From positions 1 through 64,000 of the forward strand of contig JASAMV010001370.1 in assembly GCA_030248065.1 (NCBI GenBank): DNA of 64,000 nucleotides, written 5' to 3'. Within the stretch, counting starts at the first letter, position 1. Each line of letters opens with the position of its first letter. Under the pieces are notes generated by a model. That model made no database searches. It saw only the letters and a program-made list of their open reading frames with translations, and was not told the DNA's origin. The stretch comes from Rhynchonema sp. JSB1_4. Its lineage: Eukaryota; Nematoda; Chromadorea; Monhysterida; Xyalidae. This document shows, piece after piece, positions 35,172-47,290 of this stretch. A program made the translations under genes and the position numbers.

Positions 35172-35358
35172 AGTACAACTACGCCAACACGAGCCCGATT
35201 TCGGAGCTGGCAAAATGGTGATACATTCATGACGTGGCTGCTGATTTGGGAAACGTTACACGTTGTGGCATACAACATGGAGCATGATGATTTTCTCTTT
35301 CTTTGCGTTTTGCAAGTTCACCACCTCCGAGATCGGGCTCGTATTGGCTTGTTTGCCT
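35172..35358. mobile_element. TA-target MITE, 'AAGGCAAACTACGCC' family, copy 3
   Basis: Same arms (ACTACGCCAACACGAGCCCG ... ATCGGGCTCGTATTGGC) with a worn left tip. Present in both duplication units, so it predates the duplication. Confidence 0.75.
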
Positions 35359-36971
35359 ATAATTTATGACAAGCACCTGCGAGCTGACGCCAAAGGTTAG
35401 CGTGTTGCAGCAATAACAGACGCGGAAATATTTCCGTGTTCCGTAAATATTTAAACAAAACCTGTGTTAAAAAAGAACATGGAACCGGAAACATTTCCAT
35501 GTTCCGGAAAATTGCAGTCAAAAAATGCACAAAATTGGATCTGCAAACGCAGCACCGGAAGTCTTATTTCAATTTATAAAGTTCACTCATGCCATGTTAA
35601 TTGGACAAAACGAGTGGGCCTGAATTAACACGCAACAGGTTATAGGGTGTCAGTCAAAAATCGATCATTACTTCCACCCTATGAATGAGTAATTACTGTT
35701 GAAAAGCGCCCACCTTGTTTTTGACCTATATGACATGCACAGGCACAAATATTATTTTGCCACAACGCAGTTTTCTTTCACCTTATTTGTCTTAGTTTCA
35801 CATCTTCACCTTCAACACAATCTTACGGATGAATTTTACTGAACACTGAATTATAACATTTGACCAGATTGCAGTTCACTGTGTCTTCAAAGGAAATGCA
35901 AAACATTTCAGAGTTCCGTATTTTTCAATTCATCCGGAAACCGGACTTCGGAACTATTTCCGGAAAACATAAATGGTGTCCCGCACCCGGAAATAGATCA
36001 AAGTTTTACATATAGGTAAATATTTCCACATTCCCGGTGTTCGCGTTGAACCTAAGTCCGCTTTAATGAATCAGCGGCATTTTGGCGGGCGGGGGCGAGA
36101 TGACAGCTGCTAAAAATGAACTGCTTGCCTGACACTGCAAAAGTATGTGCTACAGTATCTCACATCTAATTACTGCTAACCAAGTGGCATTGAATGGCCT
36201 CCGACGCCTCAAAATAACATTCATTGTCACGTCACAGGGAAGGTCAGCACAAGTCCATGACAGAGGACAATGGCACAACAATCCGCCCACTGATCAGTGA
36301 AACATCGACTTACTACTTACAACTACATGCAGAGCTGGGTTCGATCTCTGACTTGTTCGATCTTTCAGTCGATCTTCGATCCGATCTCAGGATCGAAGAT
36401 CAGATCGAAATAATTTTGGAGATCGAACATCAATTTCGATTTTTTATGATGGCTTAGATGAGCTCTACCCGTTGCTTGTGCTCGAGCTATCGGGGCCGTA
36501 CCCCTTTGGCGAATGGGGAAACGGCTGGCATAGCGGAAACCCACCGATGAGCTTAAGGGCTATGAGGAGCACTAACGGAATTGGAACAGCACAAATTTGG
36601 AATTGAACCCATGTCCATGGTTTTGAAATATTGTGCAGCGTGTACCGAAAGCAACCAAGCAACATGAACTCTCTCGCCCACAAGCACAGATATGTGTTGC
36701 GCAACTCAAACACATAACCGTATGCCATCAAGCTGAAATATGTACATAGCAATTGCGGGTAACGTCATGTTTTCTCTGTCTGCTCTAACATTACCCAATT
36801 GATCAGTCATGCATACCGTTTCAGACGGTGCAGTAATTTTATACCATAGAAACACAAAAAACAACAACAAAATATTGACGTAAGCATCGCGTATGAACGT
36901 ACGAATGGTCACAGTCTGAATGAACAACGTCAACGGGGTGATGCGCGCACGTATGTATACGTACTGTAGTT

Positions 36972-37110
36972 CCGGGTGCAATTCTAGGCTGAAAGTTGAA
37001 GTCGCGTGCACTCACGTGCACGCGAAGTTACTTCGACTTTTGCCTATACTTTGCACTGTTTCGCACACGCGTGGACGCGAGTTCAACTTTCAGCCTAGAA
37101 TTGCACCCGG
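36972..37110. mobile_element. Palindromic MITE, unit 1 copy
   Basis: A perfect 29-bp terminal inverted repeat starting CCGGGTGCAATTCTAGGC. Repeated at 42463-42601 in unit 2. Target duplication not resolved. Confidence 0.75.
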
Positions 37111-37243
37111 TACCGGCTTCATTGTGCTTAAAACTACTGTGTCAAACCGCAAAAGTTCTCGTTCCCAACCATTCCCATGCTGTCATGGTACCCAGATGCA
37201 AGTATTCTGTCTTGTCCTCTTCAGCTCTTGTGTTGACGTCAAA

Positions 37244-37424
37244 TCTATACTACTAAAACAGGAAGACGTATGTCTGTGTGTGTGTGTGTGTCTGTGGCCC
37301 CCTCCCTCGGGAGGGCGGACGGGTCAATTTTCACGGGTATGCTAACGGGTCTTCGGGGGGGGGGGGGGGGGGCCCGGCACGGGCGCGGCGCTGTAGCCGG
37401 GCCGTAGGCACGGGTCCCGTCTGG
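37244..37424 (+). mobile_element. Short Helitron-like non-autonomous element, unit 1 copy
   Basis: Starts TCTATACTACTAAAAC and ends with hairpin ACGGGTCCCGT then CTGG, sits between A and T and has no inverted repeats or target duplication: the Helitron terminal rules (5' TC, 3' hairpin plus CTRR, A^T target). Contains (GT)n and a G-run. The unit 2 copy at 42735-42900 has compensated hairpin sequence ACGGGTACCGT. Confidence 0.65.
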
Positions 37425-37910
37425 TGTGTACAATTTTTTGGCTGCTGATAGTGTTGTGTCCAAATTTTCGAAATTTTGTAAATGGGTGTCCAGCGATGAA
37501 GGCGGTGTACTGCATGTGAAAGAAAAGTCGAAACTGCATAACGTTCAGATCGTGTTGTGGTGTGGCGTGTAAATATTATTGTGCGTCAGTTATATAAAAT
37601 TGTCATTATTATAGTATTGCAGTATTATATTCATGCAAATGTACCATTACCATTAATCGGTGACACTTTCATCTATTTTCAAGCAATGATATGAAACACA
37701 TAAGGTCCTATACATGCCGCAATGAGAGCAAGTACATAGATACCGTACTAATGGCAGACTTATAGGTTGAACACCGAACTCAGGACACGAAAATATTTCC
37801 GTGTTCCGTTCTCCCACAATATTTTTTACAATCTCGGAACCCGAAAATGTCATGGGACACGGAAATAGCGCCATCACGCAAACGGCGCTTTTCGACCGGT
37901 GCATAAAGTA

Positions 37911-38097
37911 CAACTACGCCAACACGAGCCCGATTTCGGAGCTGGCAAAATGGTGATACATTCATGACGTGGCTGCTGATTTGGGAAACGTTACACGTTG
38001 TGGAATACAACATGGAGCATGATGATTTTCTCTTTCTTTGCGTTTTGCAAGTTCACCACCTCCGAAATCGGGCTCGTGTTGGCATAGTTTGCCTATA
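37911..38097. mobile_element. TA-target MITE, 'AAGGCAAACTACGCC' family, copy 4
   Basis: Duplicate of copy 3 within unit 2 of the tandem duplication. Confidence 0.75.
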
Positions 38098-38770
38098 ATT
38101 TATGACAAGCACCTGCGAGCTGACGCCGAAGGTTAGCGTGTTGCAGCAATAACAGAAGCGGAAATATTTCCGTGTTCCGTAAATATTTAAACGAAACCTG
38201 TGTTAAAAAAGAACATGGAACCGGAAATATTTCCATGTTCCGGAAATATTGCGGTCAAAAAATGCACAAAATTGGATCTGCCAACGCAGCACCGGAAGTT
38301 TTATTTCAATTTATAAAGTTCACTCATGCCATATTAATTGGACAAAACGAGTGGGCCTGAATTAACACGCAACAGGTAATGGGGTGACAGTCAAAAATCG
38401 ATCATAACTTCCACCCTATGAATGAGTAATTACTGTTGAAAAGCGCCCACCTTGTTTTTGACCTATGACATGCACAGGCACAAATATTATTTTGCCACAA
38501 CGCAGTTTTCTTTCACCTTATTTGTCTTAATTTCACATCTTCACCTTCAGCATAATCTCGGAAATACCTCCGGATTCCGATTTACGGATGAATTTTACGG
38601 GACACTGAATTATAACATTTGACCAGATTGCAGTTCATTGTGTTTCAAAGGAATGCAAAACATTTCAGAGTTCCGTATTTTTCAATTCATCCGGAAACCG
38701 GACTTCGGAACTATTTCCGGAAAACATAAATGGTGTCCCGCATCCATAAATAGATCAAAGTTTTTACATA

Positions 38771-41490
38771 ACGTTTCAACAGGGCGCGCGGGTTTAAATT
38801 TTTCTGGTATTTTCTGTTTTGTTCCGTTTGGTCCTGTTTTGTGTCTGTTTTCGTACAATTTTGTGGTGTACCTATGTAAAAAATATTCCTCTTTCAGCTG
38901 TAGTAACTTTTCACATTCACCAGGTAGTTTTTTTGGGGGAAACTTTCACTTTTGTTGGTCGCTTCTTTTTTGCTTCCCGTTTTTGAGACCGCCTTTTGAC
39001 CTTGTATTTGTCAGCCATCTTGTTTCCCTTTTGCTCTTGCTTACCTACAGTATACCTGCTCCACAACCATTCTTCATGCTTCGTGATGTGACTATCTGAT
39101 AATGATGCGTAATTCATGTGTTCCAATTGTGTTCCTATTACTGTTATGGTGTATGTGTGTGTGTGCCGTGTGCCAAATGGTTCTTCTAGCAATTCAATCA
39201 TGCAACATCAATTCAATTCGCGGCAAGTATTCCCTTGTTGCTGCCCATCTGAATACCGAACAACCGGACATTTTCGCAATCCAAGAACTCAAAATTTCGG
39301 ACAAAACACCTGGTAATTTTAATGTCAACGGCTACCATCTATTCACTGCAAATCGAAACGAGAACGGCGGCGGGGTCGGCGCGTACGTCAAGCGCGAGCT
39401 CAATCCGTATCGAATCGTCACTCCACCGCTCCAAAATGGCACCGAACTCATCGCGATCTCGTACCAAGTTGGCAATCATTCGTGCGCTGTGGTGGTGGTG
39501 TACAGGTCGGAGGCAAGGTGCAAACCGGACGATTTTGTGGACGAGCTGACCAACGTTCTGGGCAATCTATCAGGAAAGTTTGACGTCTTGTCCGTTTGTG
39601 GCGATGTGAATCTCTGTGCCCTCAAGCCAGAATTCACCAAACTATCGGTTCCACTCTCTGTCTACGGTCTAACACAAGTAATATCCCAACCCACCCTCAA
39701 CGGCAGACTGATAGATGTGATCTTCATGCCTACGAACATCACTTGTCAGTCTGAGGTTCTCCCTGGCATTGAAAATGTCCACGAAATGACCTCAGTGATG
39801 TTCAATCTTTTATCCCAGACTCGTTGCACAGACGACCGTCGATTCACCTGGCTGTACAAACGTGCTGATTGGGACCTCTTCCGTGCGCTGCTGGTTCGTT
39901 ATAATCTGACAAGACTTGTCAATTGTCATGGAGTCACTGGATGTGCATGCAGCGTGGGACGCCATGTCTACTGCCATTCTTGACTGTGCCAAGGCCGCCA
40001 TTCCACATCGGTTCGGAAAACGCAAACGAAACCCAGACCAGCCATGGATGACCAACAAGATCAAACGTTTGTCGAAGGCAAAAAGGAAAGTTCATAGGAA
40101 GTGGAAACAGACTGGTGACAAAAAGCTCTACCACAAGTACTACAACCTGCGCCGGACTGTCCGAAAGGAAGTCAGAAAGGCACAGGCTGGGTATTTGCAT
40201 TCAAACATCACAAATCTCAGTAATCCCAAACAACTCTGGCATAGTTTTCATGACTACACGGGCAAACTGGCGTCTGAGTTGCCGCCACTCCAGACTGCTG
40301 ATGGTGAGTTGGTTGCTGACAGTCAGGGTAAAGCTGAGCTGCTTGCAACCTACTTCCACAGTGTCTGGAACACCAATGGTGACCCGGTGGTGCCCAGCAC
40401 GGACGTTATGTTTGACCCGTGCACCGACCACCTAGCTAATGTATCAACCATCTTTTTCATGCTCAAACGCCTCAACCCCAACAAGTCGCCAGGTATCGAT
40501 GGTGTGACCGGTCAAATGCTGAAAGAAGGTGCCCAGGCGATCGCTCCTGGATTGGCAGCTCTGGTGAACCGTATCGTAAGAACTGGCGTTTGGCCGAGTG
40601 GTTTCAAGTTGGCACTGGTTACTCCAATACCCAAAGTAACCATGTCATGCAAACCATCCGACTACCGTCCTATCTCTAAACTCCCAATCTGTAGTAAAAT
40701 AGCCGAAAAACATGTCAAATCTCTGCTCCAGCCCTACATTACAGCCAACATCTCAGACTTCCAGTTCGGTTTCCGTGCCAGTTGCTCCACCACGGACGCG
40801 CTGATGTGTTTCAACACGATTGTCACGAAAGGCCTCAATGAATCAGGACATGTCACTGCTGTGTATTTCGACATTGCGAAGGCTTTTGACAAAACACCCC
40901 ATTCCTTGTTGTTGCAATGTTTGTCGGATGAATATGGTGTACCTGACTCTCTTGTAAAACTACTGAAATCCTATTTGACAGATCGCTCTCAAATTGTCAG
41001 CGTAGGTTCGTGTCATTCTCGGGCTTTGCCTGTTCTTTCTGGTGTTGCTCAGGGCTCTGTGCTTGGTCCTCAATTATATGGTGCGTATGCTAACTCCGCT
41101 CCAAAACTGAAATTGAGTCTGAAATTGTTTGATTGCACTGAAATTGTATTGTTTGCCGATGATCTTGTTTTGATTCATGTCATGCGTACCGACCAATGCT
41201 GTGCTCACTTGCAGGCAGACGTGAACTCTATCACCGAGCATTTCTCATCAAAACTACTCACAATCAATCCCAACAAAACCAAAATCCAACATTTCACTCG
41301 GTCCAGTCCATAGTTGTGTAACATTGTCATTATAGTATTGAATTATTATATTCATGCAAATGTACTCCAACTCTTTATGTAATTGGTGCCGGTTAAATTG
41401 TAAAATCCTAGGTATTCGTCGTTACTGTCACGCCTCGAGCGGTTGTTGATGTTTACCCTTTTCGTGTCTGAAACGAAATAAAGTACTACC
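38771..41490 (+). mobile_element. Non-LTR retrotransposon (CR1/Jockey-like), defective
   Basis: Inserted in unit 2 at the sequence that reads TTTTACATATAGGTAAAT in unit 1; ACATA borders both sides (38766-38770 and 41491-41495) as a short target duplication. About 330 bp of leader precedes the endonuclease; no ORF1 is seen, so it may be 5'-truncated. The 3' tail ends TAAAGTACTACC without a poly(A). A second fragment of this 3' tail is at 43073-43206. Confidence 0.9.
39102..41313 (+). pseudogene. LINE ORF2: AP endonuclease + reverse transcriptase, frameshifted
   Basis: Frame 1 (39102-39983) starts the AP-endonuclease at about 39171 (IQSCNINSIRGKYSLV, AIQELKISD, CGDVNL). The catalytic SDH near its end reads NVH instead. 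A shift of one base at about 39916-39950 is needed to enter frame 2 (39916-41313), which has the linker (PWMTNKIKRLSKAKRK) and the reverse transcriptase with PNKSPGIDG, YRPISKL, FDIAKAFDKTPHS, GSVLGP and the catalytic FADD. The frame stops soon after the thumb (NPNKTKIQHFT), well short of a normal C-terminus. The FDIAKAFD and AP-type endonuclease place it in the Jockey/CR1 group. Judged dead. Confidence 0.9.
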
Positions 41491-42462
41491 ACATATATGT
41501 ATGTAGGTAAATATTTCCACATTCCCGGTGTTCGTGTTGAACATAAGTCCGACTTTAATGAATCAGCGGCATTTTTGCGGGCGGGGGCGAGATGACAGCT
41601 GCGAAAAAGGAACTGCTTGCCTGACATTGCAAAAGTATGTGCTACAGTATGTCATAACTAATTACTGCTAACCAACTGGCATTGAATGGCCTCCGACGCC
41701 TCAAAATAACATTCATTGTCACGTCACAGGGAAGGTCAGCACAAGTCCATGACAGAGGACAATGGCACAATAATCCGCCCACTGATCAGTGAAACATCGA
41801 CTTACTACTTACAACTACATGCAGAGCTGGGTTCGATCTCTGACTTGTTCGATCTTTCAGTCGATCTTCGATCCGATCTCAGGATCGAAGATCAGATCGA
41901 AATAATTTTGGAGATTGAACATCAATTTCGATTTTTTATGATGGCTTAGATGAGCTCTACCCGTTGCTTGTGCTCGAGCTATCGGGGCCGTACCCCTTTG
42001 GCGAATGGGGAAACGGCTGGCATAGCGGAAACCCACCGATGAGCTAAGGGCTATGAGGAGCACTAACGGAATTGGAACAGCACAAATTTGGAATTGAACC
42101 CATGTCCATGGTTTTGAAATATTGTGCAGCGTGTACCGAAAGCAACCAAGCAACATGAACTCTCTCGCCCACAAGCACAGATATGTGTTGCGCAACTCAA
42201 ACACATAACCGTATGCCATCAAGCTGAAATATGTACATAGCAATTGCGGGTAACGTCATGTTTTCTCTGTCTGCTCTAACATTACCCAATTGATCAGTCA
42301 TGCATACCGTTTCAGACGGTGCAGTAATTTTATACCATAGAAACACAAAAAACAACAACAAAATATTGACGTAAGCATCGCGTATGAACGTACGAATGGT
42401 CACAGTCTGAATGAACAACGTCAACGGGGTGATGCGCGCACGTATGTATACGTACTGTAGTT

Positions 42463-42601
42463 CCGGGTGCAATTCTAGGCTGAAAGTTGAAGTCGCGTGC
42501 ACTCACGTGCACGCGAAGTTACTTCGACTTTTGCCTATACTTTGCACTGTTTCGCACACGCGTGGACGCGAGTTCAACTTTCAGCCTAGAATTGCACCCG
42601 G
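42463..42601. mobile_element. Palindromic MITE, unit 2 copy
   Basis: Duplicate of 36972-37110. Confidence 0.75.
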
Positions 42602-42734
42602 TACCGGCTTCATTGTGCTTAAAACTACTGTGTCAAACCGCAAAAGTTCTCGTTCCCAACCATTCCCATGCTGTCATGGTACCCAGATGCAAGTATTCTG
42701 TCTTGTCCTCTTCAGCTCTTGTGTTGACGTCAAA

Positions 42735-42900
42735 TCTATACTACTAAAACAGGAAGACGTATGTCTGTGTGTGTGTGTCTGTGGCCCCCTCCCTCGGGAG
42801 GGCGGACGGGTCAATTTTCACGGGTATGCTAACGGGTCTTCGGGGGGGGGGGGCACGGGCGCGGCGCTGTAGCCGGGCCGTAGGCACGGGTACCGTCTGG
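42735..42900 (+). mobile_element. Short Helitron-like element, unit 2 copy
   Basis: Duplicate of 37244-37424 with fewer GT and G units. Confidence 0.62.
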
Positions 42901-43072
42901 TGTGTACAATTTTTTGGCTGCTGATAGTGTTGTGTCCAAATTTTCGAAATTTTGTAAATGGGTGTCCAGCGATGAAGGTGTACTGCATGTGAAAGAAAAG
43001 TCGAAACTGCATAACGTTCAGATCGTGCTGTGGTGTGGCGTGTAAATATTATTGTGCGTCAGTTATATAAAA

Positions 43073-43206
43073 TTGTCATTATTATAGTATTGCAGTATTA
43101 TATTCATGCAAATGTACCCCAACCCTACGTAATTTGTGCCGGCTAAATTGTAATCACCTAGGTATTCATCGTTACTGTCACGCCTCGAGCGGTTGTTGAT
43201 GTTTAC
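43073..43206 (+). mobile_element. LINE 3'-end fragment
   Basis: AAATTGTCATTATTATAGTA through GCGGTTGTTGATGTTTACC matches the 3' tail of the LINE at 41318-41458 with scattered differences, but without any coding part. It is an older insertion and forms the right edge of the duplicated unit. Confidence 0.85.
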
Positions 43207-45270
43207 CGGTCGGAATGACATTGGATCTAACCTGGAACCGCTGGAACGTGGAACTTCAGGACACATTGGTGATTGAATGGCAATGTGCGTCAAGTTCTCG
43301 GCCTAGGAGCGGTTGTTCCTGAATTTTCAGGGTGAAAGTTTCCAATTTTCTTGGTTCCATTGTGTCAAATGGTTGATGCGTTACCGGTCGCGCAGGAACA
43401 GCATAGCTGTCAGTTGTCTTGCCAGTTTAAGCGACACGTGTCATTTGCAATTTTTTTAATCAGCGTGGGCGCCGATAAAAAAAATTTTGAAATTTGAAAA
43501 TTTTTGTTTGAGCAACTGTAACTGACAGGTTACGTGACCGCAACCGACGTGTAGGCGGCAATACACCGCGACCGCTCCCCTGCTGGGACTAATAGTAACG
43601 TCGTCAAATCATGTCGTCACATTATGTCGTCAAATCGCATGTATTGTTTTTGCGCTCATTTGGAGTTCATGTATCTATTGCCTGTTCGACGACTTTATTT
43701 GATGACATGAGTTGACTACAAAACTGTTAGCCACTTCTGGAGCTGACATACTGTATAATTATAGTTTAAAACCAGTGGGTTTCACCTGAGACAGCCTGTG
43801 TCATTTGATTGTACCTGTTACACTCAACCCCCTCCCTATAGATGAGACGGCACAAGAAACGCTTTGACAGGATTTGGTGCACGCATACCACAGAGGGCAT
43901 TGAACCACGCACGAATTGTGAAACCATGCAGGATTTGTGAGTGCCTGTGCGGCTGAGTAGTTTCATCACAGAAGAGAACACTCCAAAAACTTCTGTAACG
44001 AAAGCCGATGAGCTGCCAAAAAGGGACAACTGAAAGGTCGGCACAGCACTTATGGCAGCAAGCAACCTGAAAGGGTCATGTGAACTTAGGCGCGACTATT
44101 CCTCCACAATTGTGGCCCGGCCATTGCGGCCCGACAGGATTGTTCACTTTCAGGGTTACGCTTAGGCCACAACCAACACATTTAATGTAAGCCTAAACGA
44201 GCCCAACAATAAGTGTCGGCCTTATGCTAAGCCTAACCCTGAAAGTGAACCTCCGGTCGGGTCCCAATTGTAAGACAAGGAGGCGCGACAGGCGCGTAAT
44301 GGCCGTGAACAACAACAAATTTGCATGGAGAGGACTACGTTATGAACGTATTGTGGACAAACAACCGAGGTGGAACGAGCCAGTGACAGATCCTTGTTTC
44401 ACTTTATAGCGAACTTGTGAGTGTGCCACCGTTCAGTGCAATCCTACTTTCTCTCGATTTTCGCATTTATGGAGTAAATTAGGCACACCTTGTCTGTTCA
44501 GGATTAGTTGAGCGTTTCGTGTGCATGCTGATTCATGGCTTTTTTAGTTTTCTTAGAGCGTTGTTCGCTGTTGTGGGTCCACTATTACGATCACTTGCGA
44601 ACCTATTTTATTTCATAAACATCGTGCTAACCATCGTGATCAGCTGCACCACGCGCTACACTATGTATTCCCCTATTACGAATATTGCACAAAACGGATA
44701 ATGACTAAGTGATTCGATTGAAGACACGGAAGACGGTACAAAACACTGGTCAGGACGCATTTTCCTTAAATTAGCGTACTGTTCACAAGTTTGTCGGTGT
44801 TTGTCATTTGCATATGGTTATTCTTCCTTGCTGGATTGCGCAGTGTGCCAACACAATGTTGATTCCTTCATTATTGTGTGATGCTTGTCACTTGCAGAGC
44901 AGCGATCATAACACGTGAGTTTTGCACATTTGGTTAACTGTATAACGAACCCACGTGCTAAAACTCATATTCTCGCTACCAGTGCTATTGCTATCATGTC
45001 GCACCTTTTTACAACGCTTTGCCTGATTTTGCCATCTTCCTGCGAATGGGCACATTCAAAGGAGTCATTCGTTCGCAGAGCCTGATTGTTGAATTGTTGT
45101 ACAAATTACGATTGCTGCCAGTGAAATTTATTCAGTCCGTGTGTGGTAATTGACCATTCATGCTGTGTTCCTGTGTTTTCTGTGTTTTTTTGCTGCTTGT
45201 CATCATCTATAGGTACACCTCTCGATCCGTGAAACTATCCACTGGCCCACTAAACACTTGTAATTATATA
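43207..45270. other. Gene-free stretch with a palindromic repeat
   Basis: No gene recognised. At 44107-44272 an inverted repeat pairs GGCCCGACAGGATTGTTCAC...CAGGGTTA with TAACCCTGAAAGTGAAC...GGTCGGGTCC, with TAAGCCTAA words inside. A 60-codon hydrophobic frame at 44519-44701 has no supporting evidence. Confidence 0.45.
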
Positions 45271-45455
45271 TACTCTGACAATTGTTTTGGGAGAAAGTTT
45301 TCAAACGCGTTGCCTGATCCGTAAAGCGCATGATGCGTGCACTGGCTATACCGGTCACGTGACTTCTGTAGCCAGTGCACGCAATGCACGCATAATGCGC
45401 TTTACGGATCAGGCAACGCGGTTGAAAAGTTTCTCCCAAAAGAATTGCCAGAGTA
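45271..45455. mobile_element. TA-target MITE, 'CTCTGACAATACTTTTGGGAG' family, copy 1
   Basis: Near-perfect palindrome with ends TACTCTGACAATTGTTTTGG and complement, inner TTGCCTGATCCGTAAAGC and CACTGGCTA. A second copy is in the DUF273 gene at 61057-61286. Confidence 0.78.
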
Positions 45456-46049
45456 TATGGCTTCGTCGTTACTGTCCAACTTATGCGTGTTGTTAACGTT
45501 ACCATGTTGCTTCTGTGCAATAAAAAAAAATTGAACTTGAACTTGCATAAAACACGGGGCACTAAATATTGCCGGACTTGTGCATTGGGGCCTGAAGTAA
45601 CCCTGGCGAAGGTAATGATAATAAACCTTTAAATGCGCTTTGAGGGCACGCATTATAGTGTATATATGACCCGGCATTTGGGAACTGCAGTTTCGCCTTG
45701 AAATATGATATAACGACTGCCTGGGTCTCATCAGTTTTATGGATAGTCCGGTGGAGAAACTTTTTCGAGATCTTTTTTGGCTGGTCTCTGGCTGTTCATC
45801 TATTGAACATCTGGCAAAACAGCACTCCCCGCCACGGATCCATTGCACTGCACGTACCCTCAAATTAAGAGAAAATGCATTTTGGGTTTATTTACTATGA
45901 AAACACAAATGCGTGAAACAAACATAACTTTCTGATGGGACATTGGTCTATGTGAAATAGGTTGGGCCAAATTATAGTTCGGATATACAACGCATGTAAA
46001 AGCACACTGTATTCATGAACATTGGCATTTGCAGTATTATGCGAGTTAC
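45456..46049. other. Gene-free stretch
   Basis: No coding family or clear repeat seen. Confidence 0.35.
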
Positions 46050-46345
46050 TTAAAACATTATTTCTCTGATGGGTTTACACATTGCTGTACATGCAGTACA
46101 ACAAGTGCATAGGTATATTTAATTACTGCGGCTACGGACATCAAATAAGCCAACGTACCAGATAAACAGAACCATTGTTGATTTATGGAGAAAACCACCT
46201 GCACCAGGGTTTCTCAAACCATCAATTAGTTATCAATATTAGTTAAATACAAAAATGATTGTGTTTTGATGAATCATAAAAGTAGGGCAGAAACAATCTC
46301 TGACGGGGAGGCAGAACCGTTTTAAGGCTGCTTTGATGCTGAACC
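46050..46345. repeat. Direct repeat, left copy
   Basis: About 295 bp, nearly identical to 47291-47583 (TTTCTCTGATGGGTTTACA ... GCTGCTTTGATGCTGAACC). The intervening 945 bp holds a hAT remnant, a LINE fragment and GC-rich DNA. Ends are not TG..CA, so an LTR element is unlikely. Confidence 0.85.
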
Positions 46346-46494
46346 CAGGGTTGGATTAAAAAATTTTTTTATTATCGAACTTTTTTTTAAACTTTTTTGA
46401 ATTTCTAAAAAAAATTTTTTAGACTTACTTTTTTTATTCCGGACCACAAAAATTTCCGTTCTCAACGTGAAAAATTGTCGAAAATTTTTGTAAG
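46346..46494. mobile_element. hAT remnant (left end only)
   Basis: Starts CAGGGTTGGATTAAAAAA directly after GCTGAACC, followed by the A/T arms of the hAT family. No right end is found; the sequence passes into a LINE fragment. Confidence 0.6.
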
Positions 46495-46633
46495 TCTCTG
46501 CTCCAGCCCTACATTACAGCCAACATCTCAGACTTCCAGTTCGGTTTCCGTGCCAGTTGCTCCACCACGGACGCGCTGATGTGTTTCAACACGATTGTCA
46601 CGAAAGGCCTCAATGAATCAGGACATGTCACTG
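46495..46633 (+). repeat. Captured 139-bp internal LINE fragment
   Basis: Identical by eye to 40720-40858 in the reverse transcriptase region of the LINE. It has neither the 5' nor the 3' end of the element, so it did not arrive by ordinary retrotransposition. Confidence 0.9.
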
Positions 46634-47290
46634 ATTTGACACAGTAGTTTTCAGTACAATGAAGCCAACAGGAAAATGACGGAAACCACAGACATACATG
46701 TGCATCAATTTCATACGCCTGGAGAAAACAATTGAGCTGATGGCGCGAACACCACTGAATGAAGCTGTGTTCATAAATGTTTACGCGAAAAGTTCATTAA
46801 TATTATGTGCCAAAAAACATACATGAACTATGACTTAGCTAACTGTAACTATCTGTTCTGAATGAAGGTGTGTTCATAAATGTTGTGATATCGTAAATAT
46901 GAACGGAAAAGGGGGATCCAGGCAACCTAGGTCTAGCCGGCTCCGAGACGGGCGCTTGTAGGATGCGCAGCAGTTCTACACGCAGCAGACATCCGTGCTA
47001 CCTGGGTGGGGATGATAGGAAGAGGGGCGCGGGCCGGGTCTTTCACTTATGTGCACGGGCTGGGCCTTGACTTACATGCAGACTGAGCAGCAGCGCCAGC
47101 CAGGCAGGCAACACTAGAAAAGGGGCGCGGGATGGGACTAACAGCTGAAAAGGAGCGCGGGTTGCGCATATTTTCCCGCCGAAACTTAAAACACACCCTG
47201 TAATTTGGCCGTTTTACCGCACACTTTTCGTTTTACATCAAATACATGGGGGCGCGGGGGGGCGCGGGGCGGCGTGAGGTGCGAAAGCCC
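46634..47290. other. Gene-free stretch with a GC-rich segment
   Basis: Tandem-like AAATGTTTACGCGAA/GAATGAA.GTGTGTTCATAAATGTT words at 46758-46885, then GC-rich sequence at 46910-47280 with AGGGGCGCGGG repeated several times. It is not rRNA as far as I can tell. Confidence 0.4.

Larger units (their letters stand above)
34711..37645. repeat. Tandem duplication, unit 1
   Basis: This 2.9-kb unit is repeated as 37646-43118 (interrupted by a LINE), with only scattered differences by eye. The join at 37641-37645 (GTACC) fuses LINE 3'-end sequence (TTCATGCAAATGTAC) to the sequence that follows GTAC at 34707, so the breakpoints share GTAC microhomology. The unit carries a TA-target MITE at 34802 that unit 2 lacks. 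Confidence 0.92.
37646..43118. repeat. Tandem duplication, unit 2 (LINE-interrupted)
   Basis: Matches 34711-37645 on both sides of the LINE at 38771-41490. Unlike unit 1 it continues at its right end into an intact LINE 3' fragment, which shows unit 2 keeps the original right boundary. Confidence 0.92.

Noticed and set aside
44519..44701. Small hydrophobic protein frame
   Set aside because: 60 codons, no homologous pattern, no splice partners; could be chance in AT-rich DNA.
46910..47280. rRNA or other structural RNA
   Set aside because: GC-rich, but I recognise no conserved rRNA segment; AGGGGCGCGGG repetition suggests a simple repeat.
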